Of a stretch of 64,000 bases of DNA, positions 37,727 through 47,442 are shown one piece after another. Location: NCBI GenBank assembly GCA_030645535.1, contig JAUSNM010000113.1:1-64000 (forward strand), read 5' to 3'. Below the pieces are notes generated by a model that had not been told where the DNA came from, searched no databases, and saw only the letters and a program-made list of their open reading frames with translations. The stretch is from Gallionella sp. (GTDB taxonomy: Bacteria > Pseudomonadota > Gammaproteobacteria > Burkholderiales > Gallionellaceae). How positions within the stretch are numbered: the first letter of the stretch is position 1; every line of letters starts with the position of its first letter. A program made the translations under genes and the position numbers.

Positions 37727-39793
37727 GTGCAGAACAAGAATGCCTATGTTTCACAAAAGGAAGTGCCGTTTCCGCCAAACGCCGTGCTGATTTCCAGAAC
37801 AGACACCAAGGGCATTATCACCTACGCCAACGATGCATTCGTCGCAATATCCGGTTATACACACGAAGAGTTGATCGGCAAGAGTCACAACATTGTGCGT
37901 CATCCGGATATGCCGCCACAGGCTTTCAAGTGGCTTTGGGATACGCTGAAAGAAAGGCGTCCATGGCGCGGCACCGTCAAGAATCGCTGCAAGAACGGCG
38001 ATTACTACTGGGTGCGTGCGACAGTAGCGCCCATCTTCGAGAACGGCGAGGTCAGCGGTTATTCGTCGGTGCGCAGGCCCAACACCCGCGAGCAGCTGGT
38101 CCATGCCGAAGCCCTGTATCGTCAGCTGAATCAAAGCGGCAAGCAGATCGAGTCCCGATTCGAGCGCTACAAGTTCAGCAACTGGTCGCTTTCACGCAAG
38201 TTGCAATTCGCGATCCAGGTCACCTTGCTGATCGCGCTGACTTACGGACAATATTCCGTATTCCAGCACATGAAGGAGGATGCCAGAACGACCGCCGTGC
38301 ACGACGCCCGCAATCTATCCAATGAAATCATTGATAGCGCCAACATGCTGATGGTCGCGGGCCAGATCAGCAATCCCGACATGCGCCGGCTGCTGATGAA
38401 AAAAATCGGCATGACCGAAGGAGTCAGATCGGTACAGCTGGTACGCGCCAAACCAGTGATCGATTTATACGGAGCAGGTTTGCCTGAGGAACAGTTCGCC
38501 AACGACTTGCAACGGCAAGTGCTTGAAAGCAAACAACAGGTCGTAGCCTTCAATGAGGACGGCATGCATGTCCATGTCGTGACTCCCTATATGGCTAGCC
38601 GTGATTTTCACGGCACGGATTGCACCGGCTGCCATCAGGTAGCGGAAGGAACGGTGCTCGGCGTGTCGGAGCTGGAGATCGACGTGACACCCCAGTTCGA
38701 GGCCATTGAGACGCTTGAGAAACGTACGCTGATCGGCCAGATCATCTTGCAGGTATTTCTGTTCTTCTATCTGGCTTTTCTGGTCAAAAAATATGTCTCC
38801 AATCCTGCCAAAATTGCACAACGCGATTTCGAGAAGCTGATGCAAGGCGATCTGAACGAGGAGATCAATATTGCCGGGCGAGATGAACTGGGTGTGCTGT
38901 TGTGCGGCGTACAGACCATGCAGTCCTATTTGCGCACCATCGTCGACGAGGTGGTGACGCCGGTTGGAAATATGCAGAAGCGCATCAAAGACATGGGCGA
39001 CAGGGTTTCCGGCGTCGCGGACAATGCGGCGAACGAGCACCGCCACATCCAGCAGATCGTAGGCACGATGGAAGGTTTCAGCAAGTCGGTTGCCGAGGTC
39101 GCCGACATGGCCGGAAATTCGCTTGGCGATGCAAAGGCGATGCAGCGGGTAGTCGAGGAAAACAACCGGAATATGGAACTCAGCATCGCCGCGACCAGCA
39201 AGGTGGCAACTACCGTGCAGAACACCAGCATGACAATCTCAGACCTGGGCGGCGCTATAGAGAACATCGGCTCCATTGCCAACACCATCAAGGAGATCGC
39301 CGAGCAGACCAATTTGCTGGCGCTGAACGCAGCTATTGAAGCGGCACGAGCCGGCGAACAGGGGCGTGGTTTCGCCGTGGTGGCGGACGAAGTGCGCAAA
39401 CTTGCGGAACGCACTGCGACCAGCACCAAGGACATCGCGCGCACGATCAGCGAGATCAATACCATCGCGGATGCGGCTGTTGCATCCATGCATGATGCAG
39501 TCTCCGAAGTGGAGACTGGCATCGCGCTGATTCGCAAGAACGGCGACGGACTGAAGGAGATCATGGGGGCAACCGACAGCGTCTCGCAGCGCATCGAGCA
39601 CATCGCCCAGGCTTCGAAAAAACAATCCGAAGCAGGGCTCAGCATGTCGAGCAGCATGTCGAGCATCAGCACGCTGGTGGACAGCAATGCGCAAGCCGCC
39701 AACGAGGCCAAGAGCGAGGCCGAGGAGTTGGCGATGGCAGCCATCGAGTTGAAGAAAGCGGGCTATCCGCTGACAAAATGCGCGATCGGCTGA
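37727..39793 (+). CDS. PAS chemoreceptor with a c-type haem motif in the periplasmic domain
   Basis: 688 residues from a GTG with AGGGAGA upstream. Order: PAS domain of Aer type (residues 15-125: [32 protein letters not shown]), a first membrane helix near 165-182, a periplasmic domain of about 150 residues, a second helix near 340-360, HAMP, and the methyl-accepting signalling domain ending near 670 (core [20 protein letters not shown]). The periplasmic part contains CTGCH (Cys299, Cys302, His303), a haem-c site. It should signal to CheA/CheW; a redox or gas ligand is inferred from the haem and the PAS. Confidence 0.92.
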   Translation: MQNKNAYVSQKEVPFPPNAVLISRTDTKGIITYANDAFVAISGYTHEELIGKSHNIVRHPDMPPQAFKWLWDTLKERRPWRGTVKNRCKNGDYYWVRATVAPIFENGEVSGYSSVRRPNTREQLVHAEALYRQLNQSGKQIESRFERYKFSNWSLSRKLQFAIQVTLLIALTYGQYSVFQHMKEDARTTAVHDARNLSNEIIDSANMLMVAGQISNPDMRRLLMKKIGMTEGVRSVQLVRAKPVIDLYGAGLPEEQFANDLQRQVLESKQQVVAFNEDGMHVHVVTPYMASRDFHGTDCTGCHQVAEGTVLGVSELEIDVTPQFEAIETLEKRTLIGQIILQVFLFFYLAFLVKKYVSNPAKIAQRDFEKLMQGDLNEEINIAGRDELGVLLCGVQTMQSYLRTIVDEVVTPVGNMQKRIKDMGDRVSGVADNAANEHRHIQQIVGTMEGFSKSVAEVADMAGNSLGDAKAMQRVVEENNRNMELSIAATSKVATTVQNTSMTISDLGGAIENIGSIANTIKEIAEQTNLLALNAAIEAARAGEQGRGFAVVADEVRKLAERTATSTKDIARTISEINTIADAAVASMHDAVSEVETGIALIRKNGDGLKEIMGATDSVSQRIEHIAQASKKQSEAGLSMSSSMSSISTLVDSNAQAANEAKSEAEELAMAAIELKKAGYPLTKCAIG

Positions 39794-39803
39794 ATCCGGG
39801 GAA

Positions 39804-39826
39804 CGCTCCCGCAGTCGGCGGGAGCG
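39804..39826. terminator. Stem-loop after the chemoreceptor gene
   Basis: CGCTCCCGC-AGTCG-GCGGGAGCG, a 9-bp perfect stem with a 5-base loop between convergent genes. It lacks a T-run, so terminator function is likely but not proven. Confidence 0.6.
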
Positions 39827-39883
39827 GCTTAATCGTCAGACGCTCTGTCGGATAGCGCCGTTTTCAGGCTCAACGGCCACGCG

Positions 39884-41500
39884 TTAAATCAGCTCAGTTA
39901 ATCCGGAAACCGCAGATAGTTGCGTGACTACGTTCATCTCGTCCGCACCCAGTGGCTGGACGGATTCCAGTTGATGTTGCAGGACGCGCAAATCCGCCTC
40001 GGAAGCATCCCTGTGTTCAATCTGTCGCTGCCTGACACGTTCGCGCAAGGTGGCAGGATCGGCCTGAATGTGCAGTATCTGAAAATCCACGCCAAGGCGT
40101 TGCGCCAGATCGCGGAACAGATCGCGTTGATCGCGTTCGAGGAAAGCGGCATCGACGATCACCGGCCAGCCAGCCGCAAGCAACCCTTCGGCAAGTTGCG
40201 CCAGATGCTCATAGGTGCGGCGACTTGAGTCCTGGCTGTAGAGACCTTCACCGATATCGCCGCCGCTCTTTGCCTGCGCGGCCAATCCCGCCAGCCGCTT
40301 GCGCTCGACATCGGAACGCAGTCTTATCATGCCGCGCTTTTCAAGCAAGGTTTGGCTAAGCGTGGTCTTGCCGGAACCGGACAGGCCGTGGGTAATATAC
40401 AGAGAAGGGGGAAGAGAGAAGGGGGAATGGATACGTGCAAGTTGTTCGGCCAGTTGCATGCAGCTTGTCACCTCTGCACGGGCGGATTGTAAGAACGTTT
40501 TATCGGCAACCTGCTCTGCGCGCAATGCCGCCACTTTTGCGCGCACCAGCGCGCGGTACACCGCGTAATAACGCAGCAACGCCACGCCCTGATAGTCGCC
40601 GGCAGCTTCCAGCCAGGCATTGAGAAAGCGCTGCGCCAGGCCGGCATATTTCCGGTGCAACAAGTCCATGTAACAGAAGGCCACTTCCGAAATCACGTCT
40701 ATCCAGCGCAACGCGGGATTGAATTCGAGGCAGTCGAATATCACCAGTCGCCCGTCAACCCAGGCCAGGTTGGCCAGATGCAGGTCGCCGTGGCATTCGC
40801 GCACCCAACCTTGGCGTTTGCGTTCGCGCATTAACGATGCAAGGCGCGCATGCTCAGTCTCGCACCAGCTTTGCAGCGCCGCCAAAAGTCGGCACTCAGT
40901 CGGTTCTTCCAGCCGGGATGACAATAGCTGAAAGTTTTCTACAACTGGCCGGGCGATTGCCGCCGCGTCACCCCACGGACTATCGGCAGGAGCCTTCTCG
41001 CACTCAAACATGTGGAAATGCGCCAGACGCGCGGCCAGCGCATCTATCTGCATATTGCCCAGCTCACCTCGTTCTGCCAGATGATCCATCGTGGCGTCAC
41101 CCGGGAACTGGCGCATCTTCACCGCGTATTCCAGAATTTCGTTATCATTAACCTCGCGCTGCGATTCGTTTGCCCCCTCCCCCGCATGCGGGGGAGGGTT
41201 GAGGAGAGGGGGGGCATTGATGCGCGGCGCATCGATGCTTCCTGTGATCGCAACCACGTCCAGATAGATGTCGGCAGCCAGCCGCCTGTTCAGGCGCAGC
41301 TCGTCGATACAATCCTGCTGCCGCAGCTCCAGCGTGCTGAAATCCAGAAAACCCAGATTGACCGGCTTCTTGATCTTGTAGGCATATACGCCAGTCAGCA
41401 CCACCCAGGAAATGTGCGTCTCGACCAGCTCCAGCATTTCTACCGGATGGTCATAGCAGGCCGGATCAGTCAGCAGCGCACGGATCAAGGGCGGCACCAT
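39884..41500 (-). CDS. Phosphotransferase (APH fold) fused to an AAA P-loop kinase
   Basis: 538 residues. The N-terminal two thirds is an aminoglycoside-phosphotransferase-like kinase with the Brenner motif HGDLHLANLAW and the metal motif VIFDCLEF. The C-terminal third is a P-loop kinase with Walker A GLSGSGKTTL and a later VIVDAAFLERDQR. Such bifunctional proteins are widespread and of unknown substrate. Palindromic repeat E (41173-41214) is translated within it as residues about 96-110 (NPPPHAGEGA), an apparent insertion. Confidence 0.86.
   Translation of the reverse strand: MVPPLIRALLTDPACYDHPVEMLELVETHISWVVLTGVYAYKIKKPVNLGFLDFSTLELRQQDCIDELRLNRRLAADIYLDVVAITGSIDAPRINAPPLLNPPPHAGEGANESQREVNDNEILEYAVKMRQFPGDATMDHLAERGELGNMQIDALAARLAHFHMFECEKAPADSPWGDAAAIARPVVENFQLLSSRLEEPTECRLLAALQSWCETEHARLASLMRERKRQGWVRECHGDLHLANLAWVDGRLVIFDCLEFNPALRWIDVISEVAFCYMDLLHRKYAGLAQRFLNAWLEAAGDYQGVALLRYYAVYRALVRAKVAALRAEQVADKTFLQSARAEVTSCMQLAEQLARIHSPFSLPPSLYITHGLSGSGKTTLSQTLLEKRGMIRLRSDVERKRLAGLAAQAKSGGDIGEGLYSQDSSRRTYEHLAQLAEGLLAAGWPVIVDAAFLERDQRDLFRDLAQRLGVDFQILHIQADPATLRERVRQRQIEHRDASEADLRVLQHQLESVQPLGADEMNVVTQLSAVSGLTELI
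41173..41214. repeat. C/G-rich palindromic repeat, copy E, inside a coding gene
   Basis: CCCCCTCCCCCGC-ATGC-GGGGGAGGG followed by TTGAGGAGAGGGG. Present in frame in the APH/AAA gene. Confidence 0.8.
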
Positions 41501-41505
41501 GACGC

Positions 41506-42369
41506 TTAGCCGGCGTCTTTCATTTCCAGCGCCAGCTGATACAACTCGCTGCGGTTGGCGCCGGTGATCTTGGTGGCGAGTTGCACGGCCTGTTTGAGCG
41601 GCAGCTCTGCCAGAAGCAGGGATAGCGTACTCAGCGTTTCGGCAGACAATCCTGTTTCAGGCTGCGCGCCGGATACCAGCACGACAAATTCGCCGCGCTG
41701 CTGGTTGGAGTCCGACAGCAGCCAGGCTTCGGCGTCGGATAACTTACAGGCATGGATCGTCTCAAACAACTTGGTGACTTCGCGCGCCAGCACGATTTTT
41801 CGATCGCCCCCTAGTACTGCGTGCAAGTCGGCAATGCACTCGACGATGCGGTGCGGCGCCTCATAAAACACCAGCGTGTAGGGATGGCTGATCAAACCTT
41901 GCATCACGGTGCGGCGTGCGGCGGATTTATTGGGCAGAAAGCCGTAAAACAGAAAATGTGGCTCACTCATACCCGATGCCGACAAAGCCGCCACCACAGC
42001 ACTCGCGCCGGGAATCGGGATCACGCGCAATCCGGCTGCCAGCACCGCTTGCACCAGCAATGCGCCGGGATCGCTGACGGCAGGCGTGCCCGCATCGCTG
42101 ACGAAGGCTACACTTTGCCCGGATTGAATCGAGGCGACCAGCTTTTCTGCCGCGCCGCGTTCATTGTGCTGATGCACCGCAATCAGCTGTTTGGCATGTA
42201 TGCCGTGATGCTTCAATAAATGCGAGGTGTTACGCGTGTCTTCTGCCGCGACCACATCTGCGCCCGCCAGCACATCGAGCGCACGCAGGGTAATGTCGCG
42301 CAAATTCCCTATCGGGGTGGCAACTACATATAATGCGGGTTCCAACTTTTGCGGATGTTCGATATGCAA
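41506..42369 (-). CDS. rsmI: 16S rRNA (cytidine-1402-2'-O)-methyltransferase RsmI
   Basis: 287 residues from a TTG at 42369, chosen because AAGGGA lies about seven bases upstream and the resulting length equals the family's; the upstream ATG at 42426 lies across the 15-bp repeats. ALYVVATPIGNLRDITLRAL at the N-terminus, GADVVAAEDTRNTSHLL, and FVSDAGTPAVSDPG are the tetrapyrrole-methylase motifs of RsmI. It 2'-O-methylates C1402 of 16S rRNA. It is divergent from lpoA, as in enterobacteria (yraL/yraM). Confidence 0.92.
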   Translation of the reverse strand: MHIEHPQKLEPALYVVATPIGNLRDITLRALDVLAGADVVAAEDTRNTSHLLKHHGIHAKQLIAVHQHNERGAAEKLVASIQSGQSVAFVSDAGTPAVSDPGALLVQAVLAAGLRVIPIPGASAVVAALSASGMSEPHFLFYGFLPNKSAARRTVMQGLISHPYTLVFYEAPHRIVECIADLHAVLGGDRKIVLAREVTKLFETIHACKLSDAEAWLLSDSNQQRGEFVVLVSGAQPETGLSAETLSTLSLLLAELPLKQAVQLATKITGANRSELYQLALEMKDAG

Positions 42370-43542
42370 CGTATGTTCCCTTTTCAGTGGTTTCGGGTAC
42401 AGTGGTTTCGAGTACGGTGTTTTCAAGTCTGCGCCTTGCTCGCACTATACGTGAGCGGGTTTGCCAGCGCTACCGCTGAGATACTCTTGCCCGCTGCGGA
42501 TAAGCCTGTACCGCATATTGCGTTGTTATTGCCGTTGAATTCACCTGCACTGGGCGCTGCGGCGTCAGCCGTGCATCAGGGCATCCTGTCCGCCGCAAGC
42601 CTCCAGAGTCAGGGGCTGCCCGTGCGCGTGTACAGCGACTATGACGAGGCTGGCAGTGTAGTCGCAACATACAAACGTGCCATCAACAATGGCGCGGTCG
42701 CGGTGCTGGGGCCGCTGACCCGAAATGGCATACGCCAGCTGGCCGATGAAAAAACCATGCCTGTTCCTACCCTCGCACTGAACATCATCGAGGGTCAGGC
42801 GCCGCCGCGGCTCTATTTCTTCGGTATGGCGATCGAAACGGAGGCGCGGCAAATCGCCATGCTGGCAAGGAAACAAGGCTTGAAGCAGGCCATCGTGATC
42901 ACCGCCCCCGACACCCTCACCCGTCGTTTGCAATTCGCTTTCGAAGAACAATGGACGGCGCAAGGCGGGTCGATATTGCATGAAATCGAATATAGCGGTG
43001 ACACGATGGTGTTTGCGGGTATCGCAGCCACACCGGACACGATGGTGTTTTTTGCGACCGATGTCGAAATATCGCGCACGATACGTCCCTATCTGCCGAA
43101 CAATCTGGCGGCCTATGCCACTTCGCAGCTGTTCGCAGGCAATAAAGACACCCTGCTCAATTTCGATTTTGACGGCATCCGTTTCGTCGACATGCCCTGG
43201 CTGATGCAAACCGACCAGGCTGCCGTGATGGCCTATCCGCGCGCCTACCCCCCGCTTTCTACAGATCAGGAACGGCTCTACGCGCTGGGCATAGACGCAT
43301 TTCGCCTGATTCGCATGCTGTTAGCCGGCCAGATGGCACAACCTCTGGACGGCGTAACCGGGCGGATACGGCTCAATGGACAGACCTTCCGGCGCGAGGC
43401 GCTGCCGGCGCTGTTCGTGCAGGGACACGGGCAAGCGGCTGACACGCCGGTTGCCCAGGCAGTACAGATGTTCCCCGATCAGTTCAAGAATATTCCACAG
43501 GCGGAAGCCGCGCTGCCAATGAGCACGCATCCCAAACCTTGA
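42355..43542 (+). CDS. lpoA: LpoA-type penicillin-binding protein activator (short, LppC family)
   Basis: About 395 residues depending on start (ATGs at 42355, 42364 and 42373 are all possible). The N-terminal part holds a hydrophobic signal (VCALLALYVSGFASA). The rest is a periplasmic-binding-protein fold (IALLLPLNSPALGAAASAV, PVLALNI-type strands), the C-terminal half of LpoA. E. coli LpoA is almost twice as long and lipid-anchored; here the TPR half and an obvious lipobox Cys are missing. Gene order lpoA-yraN-diaA-yraP is conserved. It should help activate PBP1a. Confidence 0.85.
   Translation: MFDMQRMFPFQWFRVQWFRVRCFQVCALLALYVSGFASATAEILLPAADKPVPHIALLLPLNSPALGAAASAVHQGILSAASLQSQGLPVRVYSDYDEAGSVVATYKRAINNGAVAVLGPLTRNGIRQLADEKTMPVPTLALNIIEGQAPPRLYFFGMAIETEARQIAMLARKQGLKQAIVITAPDTLTRRLQFAFEEQWTAQGGSILHEIEYSGDTMVFAGIAATPDTMVFFATDVEISRTIRPYLPNNLAAYATSQLFAGNKDTLLNFDFDGIRFVDMPWLMQTDQAAVMAYPRAYPPLSTDQERLYALGIDAFRLIRMLLAGQMAQPLDGVTGRIRLNGQTFRREALPALFVQGHGQAADTPVAQAVQMFPDQFKNIPQAEAALPMSTHPKP
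42385..42429. repeat. 15-bp tandem repeat between rsmI and lpoA
   Basis: Three 15-base units: CAGTGGTTTCGGGTA, CAGTGGTTTCGAGTA, CGGTGTTTTCAAGTC. They lie in the divergent start region and are read as FQWFRVQWFRV in lpoA if its earlier starts are used. Confidence 0.75.
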
Positions 43543-43877
43543 ACGGTGCCGAAGCCGAACTCTGGGCTGCGAATTTTTTGCAGCGACAGGGTTTGCAGCT
43601 GGTAACGCAAAACTATCGCAGCCGTTTTGGCGAGATTGACCTGATCATGCAGGACGGCGGCACGCTGGTCTTCGTCGAAGTGCGGCAGCGCAGCGGCGCC
43701 GATTTTGGTGGTGCGGCGGAGAGCATTGACAGGCACAAACAACATCGCCTGATCCGCTCCGCGCAATACTATCTCGCCAAGCTGGGTCGCACCCCGCCGT
43801 GCCGCTTCGATGTGCTGCTGATGGATGATACAAAAGGCCTTAACGTGCAATGGCTCAAGAATGCGTTTGATGCCTGA
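43539..43877 (+). CDS. yraN: UPF0102 family protein YraN
   Basis: 112 residues from a TTG that overlaps the lpoA stop (TTGA). NGAEAELWAANFLQRQG, NYRSRFGEIDLIMQDGGTLVFVEV is the UPF0102 pattern, a nuclease-like fold with the conserved Glu-Ile-Asp-Leu and Glu-Val-Arg. Function is not established. Conserved position between lpoA and diaA. Confidence 0.93.
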   Translation: MNGAEAELWAANFLQRQGLQLVTQNYRSRFGEIDLIMQDGGTLVFVEVRQRSGADFGGAAESIDRHKQHRLIRSAQYYLAKLGRTPPCRFDVLLMDDTKGLNVQWLKNAFDA

Positions 43878-43894
43878 GGCCGTCTTGCGCATGA

Positions 43895-44536
<642 letters not shown>

Positions 44537-44538
44537 CA

Positions 44539-45099
44539 ATGCGTAATATTTTGTTTATATTGATAATTTCAGCTTCATTGCAAGGTTGTTTCCCGGTTGT
44601 GGCAGCGGGTGCGGGCGCCGGCGCACTGATGGTGCAGGATCGCCGCACCAGTGGCGCCTATGTTGAAGATGCGGCGATTGAAACCAAGGCGTTCGACCGT
44701 ATCGGCAAACAATTCAAGAACACCGTGCATGTGAATGTCACCAGCTACAACCGCAATGTCCTGATCAGCGGTGAAGTGCCCGATGAAACCACCAAATCTC
44801 AGGTCGAACGCATCATCACCAATATCCAGAATGCAGGCAAAATATACAACGAACTGGTCGTTGCAGGCCAAAGCTCGCTGACTGCGCGCAGCAACGACAG
44901 CCTGATAACCTCAAACGTGAAGATGCGCTTCGTCGGTGACAAACGCTTCAGCGCCACCAGCATCAAGGTCGTCACGGAAAACGGCACCGTGTATTTGATG
45001 GGTATCGTTAATCGCGCCGAGGCGCTTGCCGCCTCCGAAGTGGCCAGCGGCAGCAAAGGCGTGTCACGCGTCGTCGAACTCTTCGAATACGTGGATTAA
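44539..45099 (+). CDS. BON-domain outer-membrane lipoprotein (YraP/DolP-like)
   Basis: 186 residues from the ATG three bases after the diaA stop. Lipoprotein signal IISASLQGC, a small Gly/Ala-rich linker, then two BON domains (IETKAFDRIGKQFKNTVHVN and SNVKMRFVGDKRFSATSIKV). Homologues anchor to the outer membrane and support its integrity and efflux or assembly. Part of the conserved yraN-diaA-yraP block; the next gene begins directly after its stop. Confidence 0.93.
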   Translation: MRNILFILIISASLQGCFPVVAAGAGAGALMVQDRRTSGAYVEDAAIETKAFDRIGKQFKNTVHVNVTSYNRNVLISGEVPDETTKSQVERIITNIQNAGKIYNELVVAGQSSLTARSNDSLITSNVKMRFVGDKRFSATSIKVVTENGTVYLMGIVNRAEALAASEVASGSKGVSRVVELFEYVD

Positions 45100-45585
45100 A
45101 TGTATTCTCCCCCTGCTTTCGAAGCCAAGCTGTGCAACGCGGAGCAACTCGCGATGCGCATTGCCGCCCTGCCTCGCCCGCTGGTGTTCACCAACGGCTG
45201 CTTTGATGTGTTGCATCGCGGCCATGTGACCTATCTGGCGCAAGCCCGCGCGCTGGGTGCATCGCTGGTGGTGGGCGTGAACAGCGATGCATCGGTGAAA
45301 CGCCAGGGCAAGGGCGATGACCGCCCGATCAACACAGAACAGGATCGCATGGCGGTACTCGCAGCCCTTGAATCCGTCAGCCTGGTCATTCAGTTCGATG
45401 AAGATACGCCGCTGAACCTGATTCTCGCCTGCCGCCCCGACATGCTGGTGAAAGGCGGCGACTGGAAACCTGAAAACATCGTCGGCAGCCGCGAAGTACA
45501 GGGATGGGGCGGCACGGTTCACAGCATCCCGTTCCGGCATGAACGCTCCACTACCGCTTTATTGAAGAAAATCAGATCATTATGA
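45100..45585 (+). CDS. hldE: D-glycero-beta-D-manno-heptose 1-phosphate adenylyltransferase
   Basis: 161 residues, the C-terminal (RfaE2/HldC) half of the bifunctional HldE found elsewhere. VFTNGCFDVLHRGHVTYLAQA holds the HxGH nucleotidyltransferase motif, and KGGDWKPENIVG and HSIPFRHERSTTALL are family blocks. It activates heptose for the LPS inner core. It begins immediately after the BON gene stop and overlaps the DUF971 gene by ATGA. Confidence 0.93.
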   Translation: MYSPPAFEAKLCNAEQLAMRIAALPRPLVFTNGCFDVLHRGHVTYLAQARALGASLVVGVNSDASVKRQGKGDDRPINTEQDRMAVLAALESVSLVIQFDEDTPLNLILACRPDMLVKGGDWKPENIVGSREVQGWGGTVHSIPFRHERSTTALLKKIRSL

Positions 45586-45986
45586 ACACGACGCCAATCC
45601 CGACCGAAATCACCTTGCACCAGCAATCGAAAATGCTGGAAGTCGCCTTCGATGACGGGGCGCGCTACAAGCTGCCCTTCGAATTTTTGCGCGTGTTCTC
45701 GCCGTCAGCCGAAGTGCGCGGCCACGGCCCCGGACAGGAAGTACTGCAAACCGGCAAGCTTAATGTGATGCTCACCGGCGTCGAGCCTGTCGGCAGCTAT
45801 GCGATCAAACTGACCTTCGACGACGGTCACGATTCAGGCCTGTATACCTGGGAATACCTGCATGATCTGGGCCAATACCAGAGCGGCATGTGGCACGATT
45901 ATCTGAACAAACTGGAAGCTGCGGGCGCGAGCCGCGACCCCGGGCTGAATCAAACTGCCGCGCCAGCCAAGAGCTGCGGTCGATAG
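45582..45986 (+). CDS. DUF971 / gamma-butyrobetaine-hydroxylase-like N-terminal domain protein
   Basis: 134 residues. [35 protein letters not shown], and [13 protein letters not shown] are the DUF971 pattern. The domain also occurs at the N-terminus of carnitine hydroxylases and in Mrp/ApbC ATPases, with unknown role. Start overlaps hldE by ATGA, and it ends 10 bases before ubiE. Confidence 0.9.
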   Translation: MNTTPIPTEITLHQQSKMLEVAFDDGARYKLPFEFLRVFSPSAEVRGHGPGQEVLQTGKLNVMLTGVEPVGSYAIKLTFDDGHDSGLYTWEYLHDLGQYQSGMWHDYLNKLEAAGASRDPGLNQTAAPAKSCGR

Positions 45987-45996
45987 GAGATATGCG

Positions 45997-46731
45997 ATGA
46001 GCAAAACCACCCATTTCGGTTTCGAGACCGTTGACGAAAAAGATAAGGCAAAACGCGTCGCGGGCGTGTTCACCTCGGTTGCCAGCAAATACGACATCAT
46101 GAACGATCTGATGTCGGCAGGATTACACCGCATCTGGAAGCGTTTCGCGGTCAGCGTCAGCGGCGTGCGCGCAGGTGGGCGCGTGCTGGACGTGGCGGGC
46201 GGTTCAGCCGATTTGTCGCGATTGTTCCTGAAGAAAGTCGGCAGCACCGGTCAAGTCGTGCTCACCGACATCAACAACGCGATGTTGCGCGTGGGGCGCG
46301 ACCGCCTGCTCGACGAAGGCATCAGCACGCCGGTTGCGCAATGCGATGCCGAACACCTGCCCTTCCCGGACAACTACTTTGATTGTGTCAGTATCGCCTT
46401 CGGTCTGCGCAACGTCACGCACAAGGATGCCGCACTACAAGAAATGAAGCGCGTGTTAAAGCCCGGCGGACGCGTTATCGTGCTGGAGTTTTCAAAAGTC
46501 GCCAAACCGCTGGAAAAAGCCTACGATTTGTACTCCTTCAAGTTGCTGCCGAAGATGGGCCAGCTGATTGCCGGCGATGCGGAAAGCTACAAGTATCTGG
46601 CCGAATCCATCCGCATGCATCCGGGACAGGAAGAGCTGAAACAGATGATGGTGGATGCAGGACTGGAACGCGTCGAATACTTCAATCTGACCGGCGGCGT
46701 GGTCGCGGTGCACAGAGGATATAAACTGTAA
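45997..46731 (+). CDS. ubiE: Ubiquinone/menaquinone methyltransferase UbiE
   Basis: 244 residues. [20 protein letters not shown] at the start, [20 protein letters not shown] as SAM motif I, and [20 protein letters not shown] and [10 protein letters not shown] are family signatures. It C-methylates the quinone ring. AGGAGA precedes the ATG. A heptanucleotide array (AGGACTG) begins just after its stop. Confidence 0.96.
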   Translation: MSKTTHFGFETVDEKDKAKRVAGVFTSVASKYDIMNDLMSAGLHRIWKRFAVSVSGVRAGGRVLDVAGGSADLSRLFLKKVGSTGQVVLTDINNAMLRVGRDRLLDEGISTPVAQCDAEHLPFPDNYFDCVSIAFGLRNVTHKDAALQEMKRVLKPGGRVIVLEFSKVAKPLEKAYDLYSFKLLPKMGQLIAGDAESYKYLAESIRMHPGQEELKQMMVDAGLERVEYFNLTGGVVAVHRGYKL

Positions 46732-46735
46732 AGGC

Positions 46736-46756
46736 AGGACTGAGGACTGAGGACTC
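46736..46756. repeat. Heptanucleotide repeat after ubiE
   Basis: Three units AGGACTG, AGGACTG, AGGACTC, starting four bases after the ubiE stop codon. Confidence 0.75.
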
Positions 46757-46829
46757 GAAAAAGATGCCCTGGCGGATGTGCTGAACAAGATTCACCCGCT
46801 GGAACGGATCGCGGCATAAGCGGGAATCT

Positions 46830-47024
46830 ATGAACACGAATAAAAATGAAATGCGTGCCGGGGATAAGCGCGAAGACTTGGGCAAAGGGTTGCGCGGTAA
46901 ATATGCGGATCGGGTTGCAAAAGATTCGAATCTTGCTCTGCTAAAAAATCTATGTTTGTTGCACAAGACATTGCCGCAAACCGACAGCGTCATCGACACT
47001 CTGCGAGAAGATGCTCGCTACTGA
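46830..47024 (+). CDS. Small protein with the KREDLGKGLRGKYADRV motif
   Basis: 64 residues. NEMRAGDKREDLGKGLRGKY is a pattern I recall from many small bacterial proteins of unknown function, sometimes beside toxin genes, but no partner is present. A short frame just upstream (46754-46819, reading ALADVLNKIHPLERIAA) may be the end of a lost gene. The C-terminus (TLPQTDSVIDTLRE) fits the same family. Possibly a relic antitoxin-like gene. Confidence 0.55.
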   Translation: MNTNKNEMRAGDKREDLGKGLRGKYADRVAKDSNLALLKNLCLLHKTLPQTDSVIDTLREDARY

Positions 47025-47074
47025 TGGCTCAATTTATCTAATCGACTATTAATCAATCAACTACAGGAAATAAC

Positions 47075-47416
47075 ATGAGCGGTTTACCAAAATGTCCACA
47101 ATGCGGTTCGGAATATACCTACGATGACGGCAGTCAGTATGTCTGCCCGGAGTGCGCGCACGAATGGTCTAAAGAGAGTTCCGGCGAAGCAGCAGATCAG
47201 CAGCGCGTGTACAAAGATGCCTTCGGCAATGTGCTCGTCGACGGTGATTCGGTCACGGTGATCAAGGATCTGAAGGTCAAGGGTTCCTCTTCGGTCGTCA
47301 AGGTGGGCACCAAGGTCAAAAACATCCGTCTGGTCGACGGCGACCACGACATCGACTGCAAGATCGATGGCATCGGCTCAATGCAGCTGAAGACCGAGTT
47401 CGTAAAGAAGGCATAG
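47075..47416 (+). CDS. phnA: PhnA/YjdM zinc-ribbon protein
   Basis: 113 residues. N-terminal zinc ribbon ([28 protein letters not shown]) then a compact beta domain ([21 protein letters not shown]). Historically tied to phosphonate use, but now seen as a small family of uncertain role. AGGAAA upstream of the ATG. Single gene between small ORF and RluA gene. Confidence 0.94.
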   Translation: MSGLPKCPQCGSEYTYDDGSQYVCPECAHEWSKESSGEAADQQRVYKDAFGNVLVDGDSVTVIKDLKVKGSSSVVKVGTKVKNIRLVDGDHDIDCKIDGIGSMQLKTEFVKKA

Positions 47417-47442
47417 TACCTGTCGGAGCGAACAGGATCGAG

